Shown piece by piece: positions 35,724-48,420 of a stretch of 64,000 nucleotides of DNA. The notes below the pieces were generated by a model, which saw only the letters and a list, made by a program, of their open reading frames with translations, was not told the origin of the DNA and did not search any database. Each line of letters starts with the position of its first letter. Within the stretch, counting starts at the first letter, position 1. The stretch lies in NCBI GenBank assembly GCA_963932465.1, contig OZ010790.1:351813087-351877086 (forward strand). Reading direction: 5' to 3'. The position numbers were made by a program, and so were the translations under genes. This DNA is from Maratus speciosus (taxonomy: Eukaryota > Arthropoda > Arachnida > Araneae > Salticidae).

Positions 35724-37342
35724 GTCCAGCGAATAAGACCCTGATTTCAAAATTAAATATCTCAAAAACAAAGATCAATTGAATTATGCGGTAAACGGTT
35801 TGTTTATTAGCTAAGCTGTAAAAATGTTATGCAGAAGTTTCAAAATTTAGTTGCAAAAACCGTTAACAGATGTAATCGCAATACTTGTAAACTGCTTCGA
35901 AGTCCAGAGCAATGGGGTCTCATTCCTAGATGGCTCCCTACGTAAAAACGAATATTGGGAAAGTTCATTTTTTCACTGGGATGATGTGCAGAAGTGGAGA
36001 CATCTGGTCACAGAATTATTGCATCAGCTTTAATTTTAGAAAATATCAATTAATAGAATTTTCAATAAAAAAGTTTGGAAATCATTATAAGAATTTTTTT
36101 AATATTTTATTAAATTCAATCTTTAATGCCATATAATTATTTAAATTAAAATGCATATATTTAGAAAAATAATTTTGTAGTTTTTATTTTTTATATTTTT
36201 AAATCACGGTATAATATTTTGGTATTATTGTTTATACCTGAATTATAAATAAAAAAGTAATTTTTCACTTTTAATTTATTTTTCAATCACGGCATAATAC
36301 TTTAGTTTTAGCACAACACATATATTTCTTTTCTTTGTAAACAAAGTTTTAGAGACAGAAATTATGCATTAATTTATTTCTTTTTTAAAAGGAATTGATG
36401 ATAAGTCGTATCATCAACGTCAAAGCAAAAGTATTTTGGATGCTGCATTCCTTTCGAACACTTCGGATCCTCTCGCTAGAAGCTGCACCATATTTCTGTG
36501 CTCAATGATAAAAAAAAAATGAAAACGAGTTTTTAAAATTAAAATTATTTTTAACTTAATTAATTTTTTTAAAAATAGAATCTTTGTATTTTTTTCGTTC
36601 AAACTATTCTCTACAATAAAAAAAAATGATTTATGAATAATTATTATAAAAGCTCAATGGTTTTTAAAAAAAGGGGTTTCTTTTAACTTAATTAAATTTT
36701 AAAACCAGAAACTTTAGAATTTTTTATTCAAACTTTTTTCACAGTTTAAATAAATATTAAAAACTAAAGATTTCCATTTTTTTTTCAAATCCTCCTCTAT
36801 TTGTATTCGATTCCACGATCTACCAATTAGGAGAGAAAGGATATACCACAGAGATATGGGTAACCGGACCGAAGTATCTTATAACAAAATTTGAAACAAA
36901 CCTCAATTCTGTCAACACATGGCTCCGCTTCTGCACATTACCCAAATAAAATATTTTTTAAGTTTTTATATAATGATTGCTGATCTTTTTATTGAAAATT
37001 CTATTAATTGAAATTCTCTAAAATTGAAACTGAGGCAATAATTCTGTGACCAGATGCCTCCACTTCTGCACATCACCCCAACGGAAAAGCGGTCTTTCCC
37101 AATTTTCGTACTTCCATAGGAAGCCATCTAGAATTGAGACGCTAGGGCTCTCGACTTCAAAACACAATTTATAGGCATTGCGATTACAGCGCCATCTGTT
37201 AGCGGTTTTTGCAACTAATTTTTGAAACTTCTGTACAACATTTTTTTCAGCTTAGCTAATAAACAAACCGTTTACCGCATAATTCTATTGATCTTTGTTT
37301 TTGAGATATTTAATTTTGAAATCAGGGTCTTATTCGCTGGAC
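35724..37342. mobile_element. 1.6-kb fold-back element
   Basis: Arms of about 370 bp (35724-36092 and 36960-37342) are inverted copies. Both ends read inward as GTCCAGCGAATAAGACCCTG, then TTTCAAAATTAAATATCTC. Other shared blocks are GCGGTAAACGGTTTGTTTAT, GCAAAAACCG, GATGTGCAGAAGTGGAG and TCTGGTCACAGAATTATTGC. Part of the arm is repeated a third time at 36895-36950 (GTGCAGAAGCGGAGCCATGT in inverse). The centre is AT-rich and non-coding. The left end may extend to CAGGGT at 35718, which the right end lacks. ORFs at 35851-36136 follow the arm and are not conserved in the partner arm. Confidence 0.93.
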
Positions 37343-37344
37343 TT

Positions 37345-37879
37345 GCATATTGTAAAGTATTACAGTAAAATTATGAATGTCAAAAACAAAACAGAATTAT
37401 GTTCTTTTGAATTCGATGCTCTTTAGCCGAATGATATATAGGTGATGGCCTCTATCTTTGAAGCTCTGTTCCCACTCGCTTGAAGAGAATTATTTAAAAA
37501 TCATTCAATCACACAACATATGCATTATTTGGACTTTCAAGTATTACTTCAGTAAATTATATAATTGTTTTTACATTCTTTTTCTATGCCAAAAAATGTT
37601 TTGTTTTCCATGTAATGGACCAAATATTGCTATTTCTTGGATACATTTTTGGAACTTTTTGGCAAATAATAACTAGATTAGTACGGAATACTGTGCCGAA
37701 ATTGTGGTGTTCTAAAATTTACATAAAAGCCATCGATAAGCACAAGCCATATTTTTCTATTCCATCTCAAACAATTTCAAAGCAGATTTATCTAATTTTA
37801 AATCAAAATTATAATTCGAATTTTTATCTGGTATTATTATTTTATTAGAATTATTTCCATATAATGCATTGTTGGAGTT
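37345..37879. other. No gene supported
   Basis: Two overlapping ORFs (37458-37676, 37615-37848) are AT-biased and lack domains. Confidence 0.35.
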
Positions 37880-38442
37880 ATAGGTGCAGTTTCGTGGTCG
37901 CCAGTCGTCATGTGGCGGCTAAATTTATCGCTGTGGCTACTAACTTTCCATGTCCAATTCGCCATGTGTTTTCTTTTTTTCTTTTCTTACTTTTTTAAAG
38001 ATAGTTTATCTTATAGAAAATATATGTTTGATGTGTATTTTGATTTTTATAATGCAAAATAAACTCACGCATTCAAAATTTGTTTAGGTGTACTTTTGTA
38101 TGATAAAATCAAAATGAGAAATATTGTTTTCAAAGTATTCCCGACTATCATGAGGGCTTAGCTTATACATATATATTTTTTTGTTTAACTGTATCTTGCG
38201 CAACTTTATTTTCAGACTGTACATAATTTAATATTTATAAAATTCCTTTAATAATATTGAAATTCCAAGAATTTTATTTTTACATTAAATATATACATTT
38301 GATGTAATTAGTATTAGTTTCATTTGTTGTACATGAATATATTTTAAATACTTTATTATGTGTTTGTCTCATAATATGGCCACTGGATTTTCTGGGTTTA
38401 GGAGTCACTTGCTCTTTCGAGATTTTAGGAATCTGCACCTAT
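37880..38442. mobile_element. Family B element, copy 1
   Basis: The ends are short inverted repeats: ATAGGTGCAG at 37880 and CTGCACCTAT ending at 38442. Inside the left end is a TGGTCGCCAGTCG block; inside the right end are ATGGCCACTGGATTTT and TCACTTGCTCTTT. The same end blocks delimit 49264-51070. 563 bp, no ORF. Superfamily unknown; no clear target duplication. Confidence 0.7.
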
Positions 38443-38444
38443 AG

Positions 38445-40790
38445 TTGGACAAAAGTATCACAAATATATGAAACATTTGTTTAGTACGATGTATTTTAAC
38501 AGCTGTATGTTAACTGTTATTTAAGAATAATATTATTCAGATTCTTGCAATTTTTATAATAAATAAGTTAATTGTATGTAAAAGAAATGCGATCCACACG
38601 ATATTTATACTAAAAGATAAAAATACTAGCTTTCCTATAAATTACAGTAACCGTAAAGGATTATTTTATAACATTGCTCATGTGTCTGCATTATAAAGAA
38701 ATTATTTTTTTTTTTCAAATTAAGCGGAAAATTTGGAAAAGTAATAAATTCTACTTCAAGTTTAATTGCCCATTTACCTTTCGCATAACTTCTTTACAGC
38801 CTATAAATTCTTTAATGCCTTATCTTTTGATTGTCTTACAGTTCTACTTTTTTATGGTTTATTGTTATTTAACTAGATTTTACTACCTTAATGAAGAAAA
38901 CACTTAATGATTTTCGTTGAAAAGTTTTCTTTTACTAATGATTCAAAGTTACGATATTGTTAATGTAAAAACATAAAATGAAAATTCCAAATAATAAAAA
39001 AAGCTTTTTCTTAATTTATCCGAAATTATTTGTTGCATTTCAAAACGATGTAGCTTTTAACAATACACGTAGTAGATTGGCTAGATGATTGCGATTATTT
39101 TGTTGCCAATATGCAGTGGTTGTATGAAATGCATTTTAATAACACTGAAATATTTTTGACGTATATTTTTTGGGGTGCATAATAACATATTGCAGAACTT
39201 TTAGGAAGAACTGGTGCATGTGACTATTAATCTTTTGTTTTTCACGATACCTCATGAAAGAACTTAGATGCTTTATTTTCTGAAGAATATACTTAAATAC
39301 AGTGTAAGTAGAAGTTTTTCAAGAAAAGAACTGTTTTCAGTTGAGTTTTAGATACCTCTCAATCTATGTAGGTAGCAACTCGTAAAAACTCGTTTTCAAC
39401 TGCATGGCGCGTTTTCCAGTTGGAATCAATTTTAACGTAGTTTTTAATGCGCACAAAATGTGCATAAATACATGTGCAGAGCTGCTATAAAGATTTTGAG
39501 TTCATTCTCAGTCTATAGATAATAATAGCAGAAGGATAATTTTCAGTTGAGTTAAGAGTATTCCCGCTAAATATATATTTAGCACGCTCTAAATTATGTA
39601 AAGATATCTATAGTTCTGAAACAAGGGTGATAAAAATTGTGATATATAATGTCTCTAATACAATGAATATATAATGTATCTAAGCGATATCTGCTTAAAG
39701 TAAGTTTCGACCTATGCTACGAGTTTTCTAAAGTGTTTGATTAGAGTCACCCGAACAAATATGCAAATGTGAAGTTCTTTACTATTATCCAGATAATATT
39801 AGAAAGTATTCCAATTTATGCGCGGAAGCGTACCTTTCCTTTATTATTGTTGTTTTCATCCAGTTAAAGAAACGCATTATAGATGAATTTTCTAAATGAC
39901 AGCACTGATGATCGAAATAAGAGGTTTACTTTTGTATCTATATTAGAATATATTAAATACATACATTAATAGGCATTATTACTTGCATATGTTTAGTTTA
40001 TATATATATATATATATGTTTCTATACATTGACAGTTATTAAAATTGTCAGAGCATAACATACTGTCCTGTATTTCTTTACAGCATGAATATCGCAAATC
40101 ATAATCCGATCAAGGTTTATTTGAACATAATAACAAAAATACAAATATAGCACAAATACCATTATAACAAAAATAAAAATGATACAACGTAGTTTATGGG
40201 TGACATCCGAAGTTAAGATAACAATGTAGACGTGTGGAGTAATAATATTCATTGTCGATGAATTAATTTCTCAGGGATTCTCACACAAATATGACAAAAT
40301 AAACGAAAACGAGCCATGTGCAGCTTATCTACAGTTTAACAATTTCCCTTTGCGTGTGTAGCTTGTTTTTTTAATCACAGAATTGAAAAGAAACGTTTAA
40401 TCATGAATATCAGAAAATACAAATTTAATAGCAATAAAAGATACTGTTTGCCTATTGTTTTTTGTTGTTTTTATTGCATATATATTGCTGATGTCAATGT
40501 GTTAATGTTTGTTTAAAAAGTAGAAATTATAAAAGATCGCCTAACGGCATCAAATACATATTTTCAAATAAGCTCATTCAGATTTATTTTATGTCTGTCT
40601 GGCATCGTCTTTCTAGTTAATACGTTTCTGTGGGGAAGATTAAGCGGAGATTTTTCAAGATGCCATAATGTACTTTTATTAAACTTTAAAACAAATTAGT
40701 TTTAACACAATAGGTATAAAACATTACACTACATTGTGTCGTACAGACTGAACCTTTTCAAACTATCATGGACACTGGCCACCTTCTGAA
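38445..40790. other. No gene seen
   Basis: AT-rich, with a short TA run at 39999-40016. ORFs at 38674-38907 and 40022-40252 are hydrophobic low-complexity translations. Confidence 0.4.
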
Positions 40791-40792
40791 TC

Positions 40793-40794
<2 letters not shown>

Positions 40795-40826
<32 letters not shown>
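40795..40826 (+). repeat. (A)32 tract
   Basis: Thirty-two A residues next to the 3' side of the gypsy remnant. Confidence 0.97.
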
Positions 40827-40828
<2 letters not shown>

Positions 40829-41079
40829 GTCAGAGAGTTTCCGCCGTTTCCTCAATTCTCGTCAGAACTTGGAGAAAGCTCTGCAATCTCACACCAGCAT
40901 CAAAAGTGCGCTGGTGTACAGGTAATAAAAGGTACGCGCTCCTCCGCTTAAAGAGGTAAAAGTTCGCCGTCACAGCTTACGTAATTTGACGCTGTACTTT
41001 GGAAGCCCATCTTTTCAGAGATGCTCGAAAATTCGTTCTGAAATAGGATAATTTCAGCCTCAAATAAACACGATACATT

Positions 41080-43990
41080 ATTAAAAGCTTAATGTCATTT
41101 GAATTGCCACATAATCTTAATCCAGTATGACGAAACCAGTGGGAGATGACAATGAATCTTCCTCACAGCCCTAGAAATGTAGGTAGAAAAATCATGTTCC
41201 CTTTCTTCTGACAAAAAATATGCAGATTTCAACCTACCAATATTTATAATCTTTTCCAGACCACGAATAGGAATCGTAAAGAACCCGGAATGGACCCTCA
41301 TAAATCGGTTTTAGTGCTCTTTTAAAATAAACTCTCCGGACATTGGCTCCAATAACGTAATTCTTTTCGAACATACATCTTTTGTTGGCTACGCACTAAA
41401 GACTGAATGGGCCTCAGACCATGCATGATTTTCTGACTCGGTTATATAATTTGGTGCATTTAACAACGTTGTGTCTCCATACAACTGTCCAGGAAGGGTT
41501 TTCCATATGTTACTTCAGCTATGCGCGCAGCCATGTCTTCCCGTATTGTATTTCGTAGACCTAGAAAAACCAGATTAAGAGCCTTGAAACAATCAATTTT
41601 ATAGTGCATTATAACTTAATTTAAAGGTAAAAAAACCCAATCCACCAAACATTACACTAGAAGCAGTCATAGCTGAGCCAGTGCCGAGTATCCTTGCCAC
41701 AATCTTAAAGTATATGGAATCGCATTGCCTATCTTATGAGACGTTATAAACGCAGAAACCTCCACGCACAAAAGCTTCGTCAGCACAAAAGCCCGTCTGC
41801 ACAAAAGCTTCAGCAACTGTTTAATCATTTACATCTCCTATACGTACATACTCTGATCATCGAGTAATCATTGCCCAAAACTCCGAATTTGCAAGTGTCG
41901 AAACTTAAATTAAAAAAAGTTCTTGATAAACCATTAGCGACATAATTTTCTGTCGCAAGCAAATAACGTACATCTATATGAAACATGCATATAAAATACG
42001 ACTGCCGAAGTCTTCTCAAGGAAATTTTCTGGTCTCTGCAGGAATGCAAAAATTAGGGGTTTATGATACACATAGAACGTAAAACTTGACCGTTAACATA
42101 TGCCTAATATTTGGATTACAGTATATTCCACAATAATTCTCCGTCATTGTTGAATATTTGCACTGAGCAGGGTATGCATTACGTGAAAAAACCCAAGTGT
42201 TTTTGAACCATCAGGGGAAACTTACTGTAATACTCCACCAGAAGCAAAATTAATGCAATCAGATAAAAGTGAAAATTTCACATCTTGAGAATGGTAATAA
42301 ACAAAACTTACGCTAGCCATTATTTCTTTAAATTGTTCAAAAACACTTTCTGCATGCTCATCTCACTGTATTTCTCTTTTATCCATCTTATTTGCCTCAT
42401 TTAAGGGGTCTTGTACCTTTTAAACGCGGCGAAAAATAACGAAAATATTGAAAGTTTGAATTAGTGTATCTTCAAAGCCTTTTTATGTATAAAAGTGAAA
42501 TTTTGTTTTTTGATTTAACAGATTGTTCTTTGTAATATGCTACCATTAGAAACTAATTAGCCTTCCACGGAATTTGTGATTGTGGAAATTAAAATAGCTC
42601 TTTTTTCGCTCCGATAGTCATTGCGCGCATGATATCCTGAGAATGTGTGTATGGATTGCTATGAAATATAGTGTAGATACTAAGCAAATATGTGTGTTTA
42701 AAATGATCTATTCTTAGGTCAAAATTATTTCATTAACTATGTAAAAATTTTTTTTTTGTAAAAAGAAATCAAAAATTTACATTTTTTAATAATTTAATGA
42801 TTTAATTTAATAATTTTTAATTTAATATTTTAAATTAATAATTTAGTAATTCTTTAATAATTTCATTTTTAATGATTAAAAATAATCATAACTAAAAATA
42901 TTACCACTGTAAACACATAAAAGTAGATTATTTTAAACACACATATTTGCTTAGTATCTACAACTAATTTCATAACAATCCATACACGCATTCTCAAGAT
43001 ATCATGCGCGCAATGACTTAAGGAGTAAAAAAAAGAGCTATTTTAATTTCAACAATACACAAATTCCGTGAAAGACTAATCAGTTTCTAAGTATAACACA
43101 TTACAAAACATGATCTGTTTAATCAATATTCATAATTTTACTTTTATACATATAAATGTTTTGAAGATACACTAATTCAAACTTTGAATTTTTTCGTTAA
43201 TTTTCGCCGAGTTTTCAGCGATCTCATAATTGATGCTATATTGGGTACAAAACGATAATAATAATTTATCATTCTCAAAAATCTCTTCAGATGGCTAACA
43301 GTCTTTGGTTTTGGAAATTCCATAATAACTTTTACTTTATGCCATTGTGAGGCACTGCCCTGACAGTGTATAATATGGATCAGTTAATCTATAGTTTCTT
43401 TAGCAAACTGACATTTTTACTCGTTAATTATAACCCTATAATCTTTAAATTGCTTACAAAACTCCTAGAAATGTTGCATGTGCTCAAGGTGAGTTTCACT
43501 CGCAATTAAGATGTCATTGAGATAAGGAAAGCAATAATCGAAGCCTCTTAGTACCTCATTTCTGAAGCGTTGAAAAGTTCGTCGTGCCAAAGATCACAAG
43601 ACAAATATAAATATTGAAAATTCAAGTAAAACAAAAGTTGTTATAAAAGTAATTTTATGGGTATCAGAAGATGGTCGGTTTGATGGCATGCCTGGACTAA
43701 ATCCACCTTAGAAAATTTTTTTTTTTTTTTTTTTTGCTTTTTAACATGTATGTAAAATCCCGAATGTCAGTAATGGGTATCTCTCTTGCAATGTAATTCG
43801 ATTTAGCCCCGTGTAATCTGCCATTGGCTCCCCATCTGACGCGGCCTTAGGTATCGTATGGAATGGACATAGTCCCTATTATTTTTTTGAGGGATTACAA
43901 ATGTATTTTTTCTAGTACATAATCAAATACCTGCTTACCTATTCAGAGTTGCACTGAACTGTTCTCTGAAACTTCAAATTCTGGTAATAG
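41080..43990 (-). mobile_element. Ty3/gypsy retrotransposon remnant, split by a fold-back element
   Basis: Reading the minus strand from 43990 downwards gives reverse transcriptase, RNase H and the C-terminal part of integrase in the normal gypsy order. The order is interrupted only by the fold-back at 42401-43222. No LTR pair, primer-binding site or gag was identified. The stretch 40830-41080 may hold part of the 3' end. Confidence 0.85.
41080..43990 (-). pseudogene. Decayed gypsy pol (RT, RNase H, integrase tail)
   Basis: The RT part (43990-43223) shows short matches to the DYTGLNRIT, ERYPL, FSKVDLVQA and RTFQRFRNEVLRGFDYCF regions. The active site (43513-43524) reads YLND instead of YxDD, so a catalytic Asp is lost. 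The end of RT reads FPKPKTVSHLKRFLRMINYY then RFVPN. After the fold-back, RNase H resumes (42400-41900) with AESVFEQFKE, FASGGVLQ, YHKPLIFAFLQRPE and ENYVANGLSR. The integrase tail (41560-41080) has ARIAEVTYGKPF, then a block ending IGRLKSAYFLSEERE, like the chromodomain-less gypsy integrase C-terminus. Many stops and frameshifts. Protease and the integrase core are not recognisable. Confidence 0.85.
42401..43222. mobile_element. Fold-back element inserted in gypsy pol
   Basis: Arms of about 310 bp are inverted to each other. Shared blocks include CGGCGAAAA, ATACACTAATTCAAACTTT (arm-to-arm), AAATATGTGTGTTTAAAAT, TATCATGCGCGCAATGA and ACAATCCATACAC (in one orientation). The centre (about 42720-42910) is AT-rich. 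CTCAT flanks both sides (42396-42400, 43223-43227), a possible 5-bp target duplication. The left edge TTAA GGGGTCTTGTACC resembles that of the fold-back near 22757. The gypsy reading order is continuous across the insertion, which shows it arrived later. Confidence 0.9.
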
Positions 43991-43994
43991 TGGT

Positions 43995-44553
43995 GCTTTA
44001 AGAGCACTATACGATTAAGCTGCAATTAACTTTATACCTGTATAATATAAACTATTTATTCCCATTAAGATTCAGCTTTTAAGATGATGCATCATTATAC
44101 GACAACAAATCAAGTATATAATTAAACAGTTAAATAAGCAATATAAATAAACAATTATTAAATTCCATAAAATTGATTCTTTCATTTTTTAATAACTCAT
44201 CTTGCACAAATGAATCGCTCATAGTTCATGAAAATCTGTCTTTTAAGATTTTAATTGTGTTAAATAAAAACTATGAATATATGTATAAGTATATTGCACA
44301 AAAGTATCTTTGAAGAGAAATACACTGGTGAATGAATGTGAATAAAAATAGAGTAAATATCTGTAAAGTCGACGTATTTAGTTAAATATCGTAATTAAGT
44401 TATTATTTCACTAATATTCATAATTAAGAAATAGTTTCAACCATCGGATTTTTTCTGAGACGCCTGAAATATCCAACATTAGAAGAGAAGTTAATTCAGT
44501 ACTTATTTTAAGGAATCATTGTACTATTTTATATTAAGTTTATTATGATTTTT
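43995..44553. other. No gene seen
   Basis: AT-rich, between the gypsy remnant and the TTAA-flanked element. Confidence 0.4.
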
Positions 44554-45576
44554 TTAACCATCTAGTTTATACTGTTGCCAATTGGCAACATATTAAAATT
44601 TCCCTCCTTATTGTTTATTTACCGTTGTCTCTTGACAACTTTATGCTTTACGTATTCACGTTGATCCTATGTTTAGATTTAGTTCATGAAAAGTATCATA
44701 GTTGGCAATAGTTGTTTATAAATTACAAATAAAAAGCAACTTTTGATACTTTCCATTTTGTTAGCCATAGTTGGATTTCTAACTCATATATAAATATTTA
44801 ACATGCAAAATTTCATTTGAAAAAAATATGAAGGTATCAATTACATCATCAAAAAAAGCCAATGATTAAAATTTTATAGTAACAACTTAGTAGTCCACTG
44901 TTTCCAGCTTTATGAAAATTCTAAAGATGTCAGGAAGGATAAAATTGATCACTGTCCACAACACTTAGATAAAAAAACAACGGTGTAAAGTTCTGGGCTG
45001 CATAGGTTACACTAGTGTAAAATGAATTAAGTGTTTGGTACCTCTACGTTTAAACAAAAACAATACATGTTCTATTGGTTACCATTTATAACTTTGATAA
45101 ATTTTATTGATATAAAATTCGATGGCCTTCTGCAGAATTGCCCGTATATTTATAGAGTATATTTTATTAGCCTATGATTTTTTCATTGTATTTTGCATGT
45201 GATATTACACTTTACAAGCCCATTTTGTTTTTTAAAATTTAAATGATTTCAATTGGTTTAAAATACAGGATAAATATGGCTGATTTTCCGCATTTTATTA
45301 TGTTTTTATTTAATTATATTTTTTACAATACTTCTATTGTGTTCTGTATCAGGACAGCCTATCTTCTTATTCATTTATAAATTAAAAATGATTCTATTGT
45401 ATCATCTAACTTCAAATATTCATTTAATATCTTAGAACTGTAATTTGTAGCATTATTATTTTGTTGATAGATAACAATTAATGTATAATATTATTACATG
45501 CCGTCTTTATTTAGAATTTTGGTTGTTATATGACTTGTAAGTTAAATTTTGATTTAAAATTATGATATATATATAG

Positions 45577-45582
<6 letters not shown>

Positions 45583-45618
<36 letters not shown>
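45583..45618. repeat. (TA)n microsatellite
   Basis: Eighteen TA units, followed by further TATACGTATATGCATA alternating sequence. Confidence 0.95.
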
Positions 45619-45619
<1 letters not shown>

Positions 45620-45707
45620 GTATATGCATACATACCACACATATATCTAATTTTATTTTTCTAAGTGTATGTAAAGTATTGTATGCATTGAAAATCTTAT
45701 AATTTAC

Positions 45708-45733
45708 AAAAAAAAAAAAAAAAAAAAAAAAAA
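45708..45733 (+). repeat. (A)26 tract
   Basis: Twenty-six A residues inside the TTAA-flanked element. Confidence 0.95.
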
Positions 45734-46127
45734 TTGCAATAAAACAGCACAGTGTTGCTATTTGGCTATGTTAAAAAAAAATTGGGGGTGGGGGGGTTAA
45801 TGCATGGTGTTGCCATTTGGCAACAATTAAAAAAACTTCAAAATACTAAATAATATAAGAGTGAATTTTTTTTCAATATTTTTCCTGTAATTTACGGCTG
45901 TTAAGGAAGCAAATATATATATTTTTAAGAAAAAATAAAAAATCATGCATTAGAGGGTTAAATAACTATTTTTCATAAAATTATGTAATAAAACTTAATT
46001 AGTTATATTATCAAATAATTTAATATTAATGAAACATAACTCTAGTTGGTTGCAGAAACCTTGGTTTAGTTAACAGTCACTTAAATTAACGTACTTGAAA
46101 ATTTTTGTGATCCAGTATGTACACGTA

Positions 46128-47929
46128 CAATCGTGGAAAAAGGTAAACACCCTCCTTTAGCTCTGCAACAAATTATTGTAGTAGAAAGTTACTGATAGAT
46201 GTGAAAGCGATTTTTTTGTGGTACTGTTTTCTTTCTTAAAACTTCGGATGTAAATAAGTAATTGGAAATGCCTTTTGTAATCTGTAAATAAAATTGAACA
46301 TTTAGTCGATGAAGTATAAGTGCACGTACGAAACAATAACACAGATTCAGAAGATTAAAAATAATGCTTGTAGATCAAAAGGACACTTTAATGAAGAATT
46401 GAAAAGACACAGAGGTGTCTTGGGAGTGACCTCGCAGACACACAAAAATCAGATTTAGACCTATACATAATCAAGTTCAGGCAAAGAAGTGTGAGAGTTC
46501 ACATTTTCATTCGTAAAGATTTTGGCGAGCGATAGATATTGACGAAGACACAGATCTTGCCAAGGGATGACCACTACAATGGAATACATGGGACAGTTTA
46601 AATAAAGCCTAATAGGCGGTAATAAGCCAAGCGTTAGTACGTGAGAAAGTAAGAAAGAATTTGAAGGCTGCCGATATTGTTGCATTGGAACGAATACGGT
46701 AAATGAAAGGCGACATAAGTCTAAAAGAACATCTGGATATTATTACATAACTGCTGGTTTAACAAATGTTTTGACTATCTTTTAGGAAAGCATCGATTTA
46801 AAAAATCTGACAGAGAAAATGTATAGACAAATGCAACGCAAAAAGAATCTATCTTTTGAATGAAATGGCTGTGAATAATATTCTTATTTATTATTTTCTT
46901 TTCTGGGAGAAAAGAGCAGAGTGAGTTATCTGGAAACATTAAAGTAATGCGTAAAAGGGAAGTAGATTAATTTAACACTTAGATATAGTAAAAGAAATAG
47001 AACGGCGTATATGCATCTAGATAGTTAATATTAAATTTTCACTAGATAGGGATCATATCAATTACCTAAAAAGAATAATATATGTGATATAAGAATAATA
47101 TATGGGATATCAAACGATATCGCACGATGGAAAATAAAGTGTATATAAAATTTGCTTATGGAGCCATATGCATATCGAAAGGAACCCAAATTTTGTTTTT
47201 TCAAAAGCAATAAGCACGTTTGCCACCATAAATAAATTATACACCCTTCAATTAGCCTAAAAACAGATTTTAATTGCATTCATACGATTAGTTTCTGTGA
47301 AATTAATTCTTTTAAATTGAGAATATTTTAGGAGAAGTATCCAATTGAAGTTCGGTACTCGATTGTTGAAATGGTACAGAATGTCTATGTCACTTCTGTT
47401 AATGTATTATTTCTTCCCAACATGACCATTTCACTCGCTTAAAATGTTTCGATAAAATGAGAAAAATATATTTTTTGTTTAAATTATGCTTTTCTACACA
47501 TCATGGTCTGCCCATCATCTGCACATTTAAACCATCATTTCGCAGTTTTTTAATCATAATTCGAAAACTTGGAAGAAAAATTTTTAATTGAGAATTCGCA
47601 TAAAGCAGAACATAATAAATATAAATCTATCAAAAAATTGTAGGTTTGCGATTCATATTTTTTTTCGAATATTAATTTCATAATTCCTCATTTATGTTAC
47701 TTTTTTTTTTTTTTAATTACAAATGCAATGTATTTATGATCGGGTTTTCTAGTATTAGGACCACACACAAAATTATCACATTAGGATTTTAATTTCAGGA
47801 GATATTAATAATAATACAAAAATGTAATTTAACATTAGAAGCTACAAATTTTGAATATTTAAAATTCAAAAACTTATCACCCAAGTGACTTGAAATTTCC
47901 TTTCTAGGCATAGTGTGAAGCGAATGATA
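46128..47929 (-). mobile_element. Family A element, second long copy, itself interrupted
   Basis: The left end CAATCGTGG with GGTAAACACC (TA before it at 46126-46127) matches the family A terminus. After about 60 bp the match stops at ~46188 and resumes at ~47098 with AAATAAAGTGTATATAAAAT then TTTGCTTATGGAGCC. It follows the reverse complement of the 15970-18564 host element through TTGAAGTTCGGTACTCGATT, GTCACTTCTGT, CGAATATTAATTTCATAATT, AATGTAATTTAACATTAGAAG and GACTTGAAATTTCC. The right arm is truncated near 47929. The 0.9 kb at 46188-47098 is an unidentified insertion. Confidence 0.8.
46188..47098. other. Unidentified insertion within family A
   Basis: Present here but missing from the other family A copies. 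It contains 46380-46740, which is less AT-rich than its surroundings, with overlapping short ORFs and no recognised domain. Edges are set only by where the family A match stops and resumes. Confidence 0.5.
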
Positions 47930-48420
47930 TCTACGTATATATATATATGTGTGTAATGTACTTTTACTATTTTTCAATACTTCATTATCTTTTATTAATT
48001 AAGAAATCTTTAGTTAATAAATATTTGATTAAATGAACTTTTTCTCAGCATGAAGTAGAATTTCTTAATGTTCGAAGCTTTTATTTCACAAAGAAAGAAA
48101 CTTTATTTCTACTTTGTACTTATGTAAACACTTAGAAGTCTATTGACTTCAAGAACTCTTTTGAGAAATCATAAGAATTAAAAGTTAAAGTCACGTTATC
48201 AAAATATTTGTCTTTATAGCTTTTCTTTCCTGAAAGCTTATTGAGCAAAAGTAATTATCTATACGGTTTTTTAAAAGAATTCCTTATTTAGAAAATCTGA
48301 GTAATGTAAAATAAAGGATTTTAAAACAAATTACTTTTAGAAGGGAAAATAGCCTCATGGTTTTGATAAAAATTCGAAATCTGCAATTTAAATTTAACTT
48401 TTTAAAAAGTTTCTGCTTTA
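47930..48420. other. No gene seen
   Basis: AT-rich spacer between family A and the Helitron-like repeat. Confidence 0.4.

Larger units (their letters stand above)
44558..45957. mobile_element. Putative piggyBac-like non-autonomous element (TTAA sites)
   Basis: Both sides carry TTAA (44554-44557, 45958-45961). The inward ends are CCATCTAGTTTA (left) and CCCTCTAATGCATGAT (right), similar over the first seven bases. TTAA target plus a CCC start fits piggyBac-type elements. Near the left end lies a perfect 16-bp palindrome, GTTGCCAATTGGCAAC (44573-44588). A close variant, GTTGCCATTTGGCAAC, is at 45814 near the right end, next to TTAATGCATGG. The middle holds a (TA)n and an (A)26 tract and no transposase. 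Confidence 0.55.

Noticed and set aside
40830..41080. Gypsy 3' LTR
   Set aside because: Position would fit, but no matching partner LTR or TG...CA ends could be found in the window.
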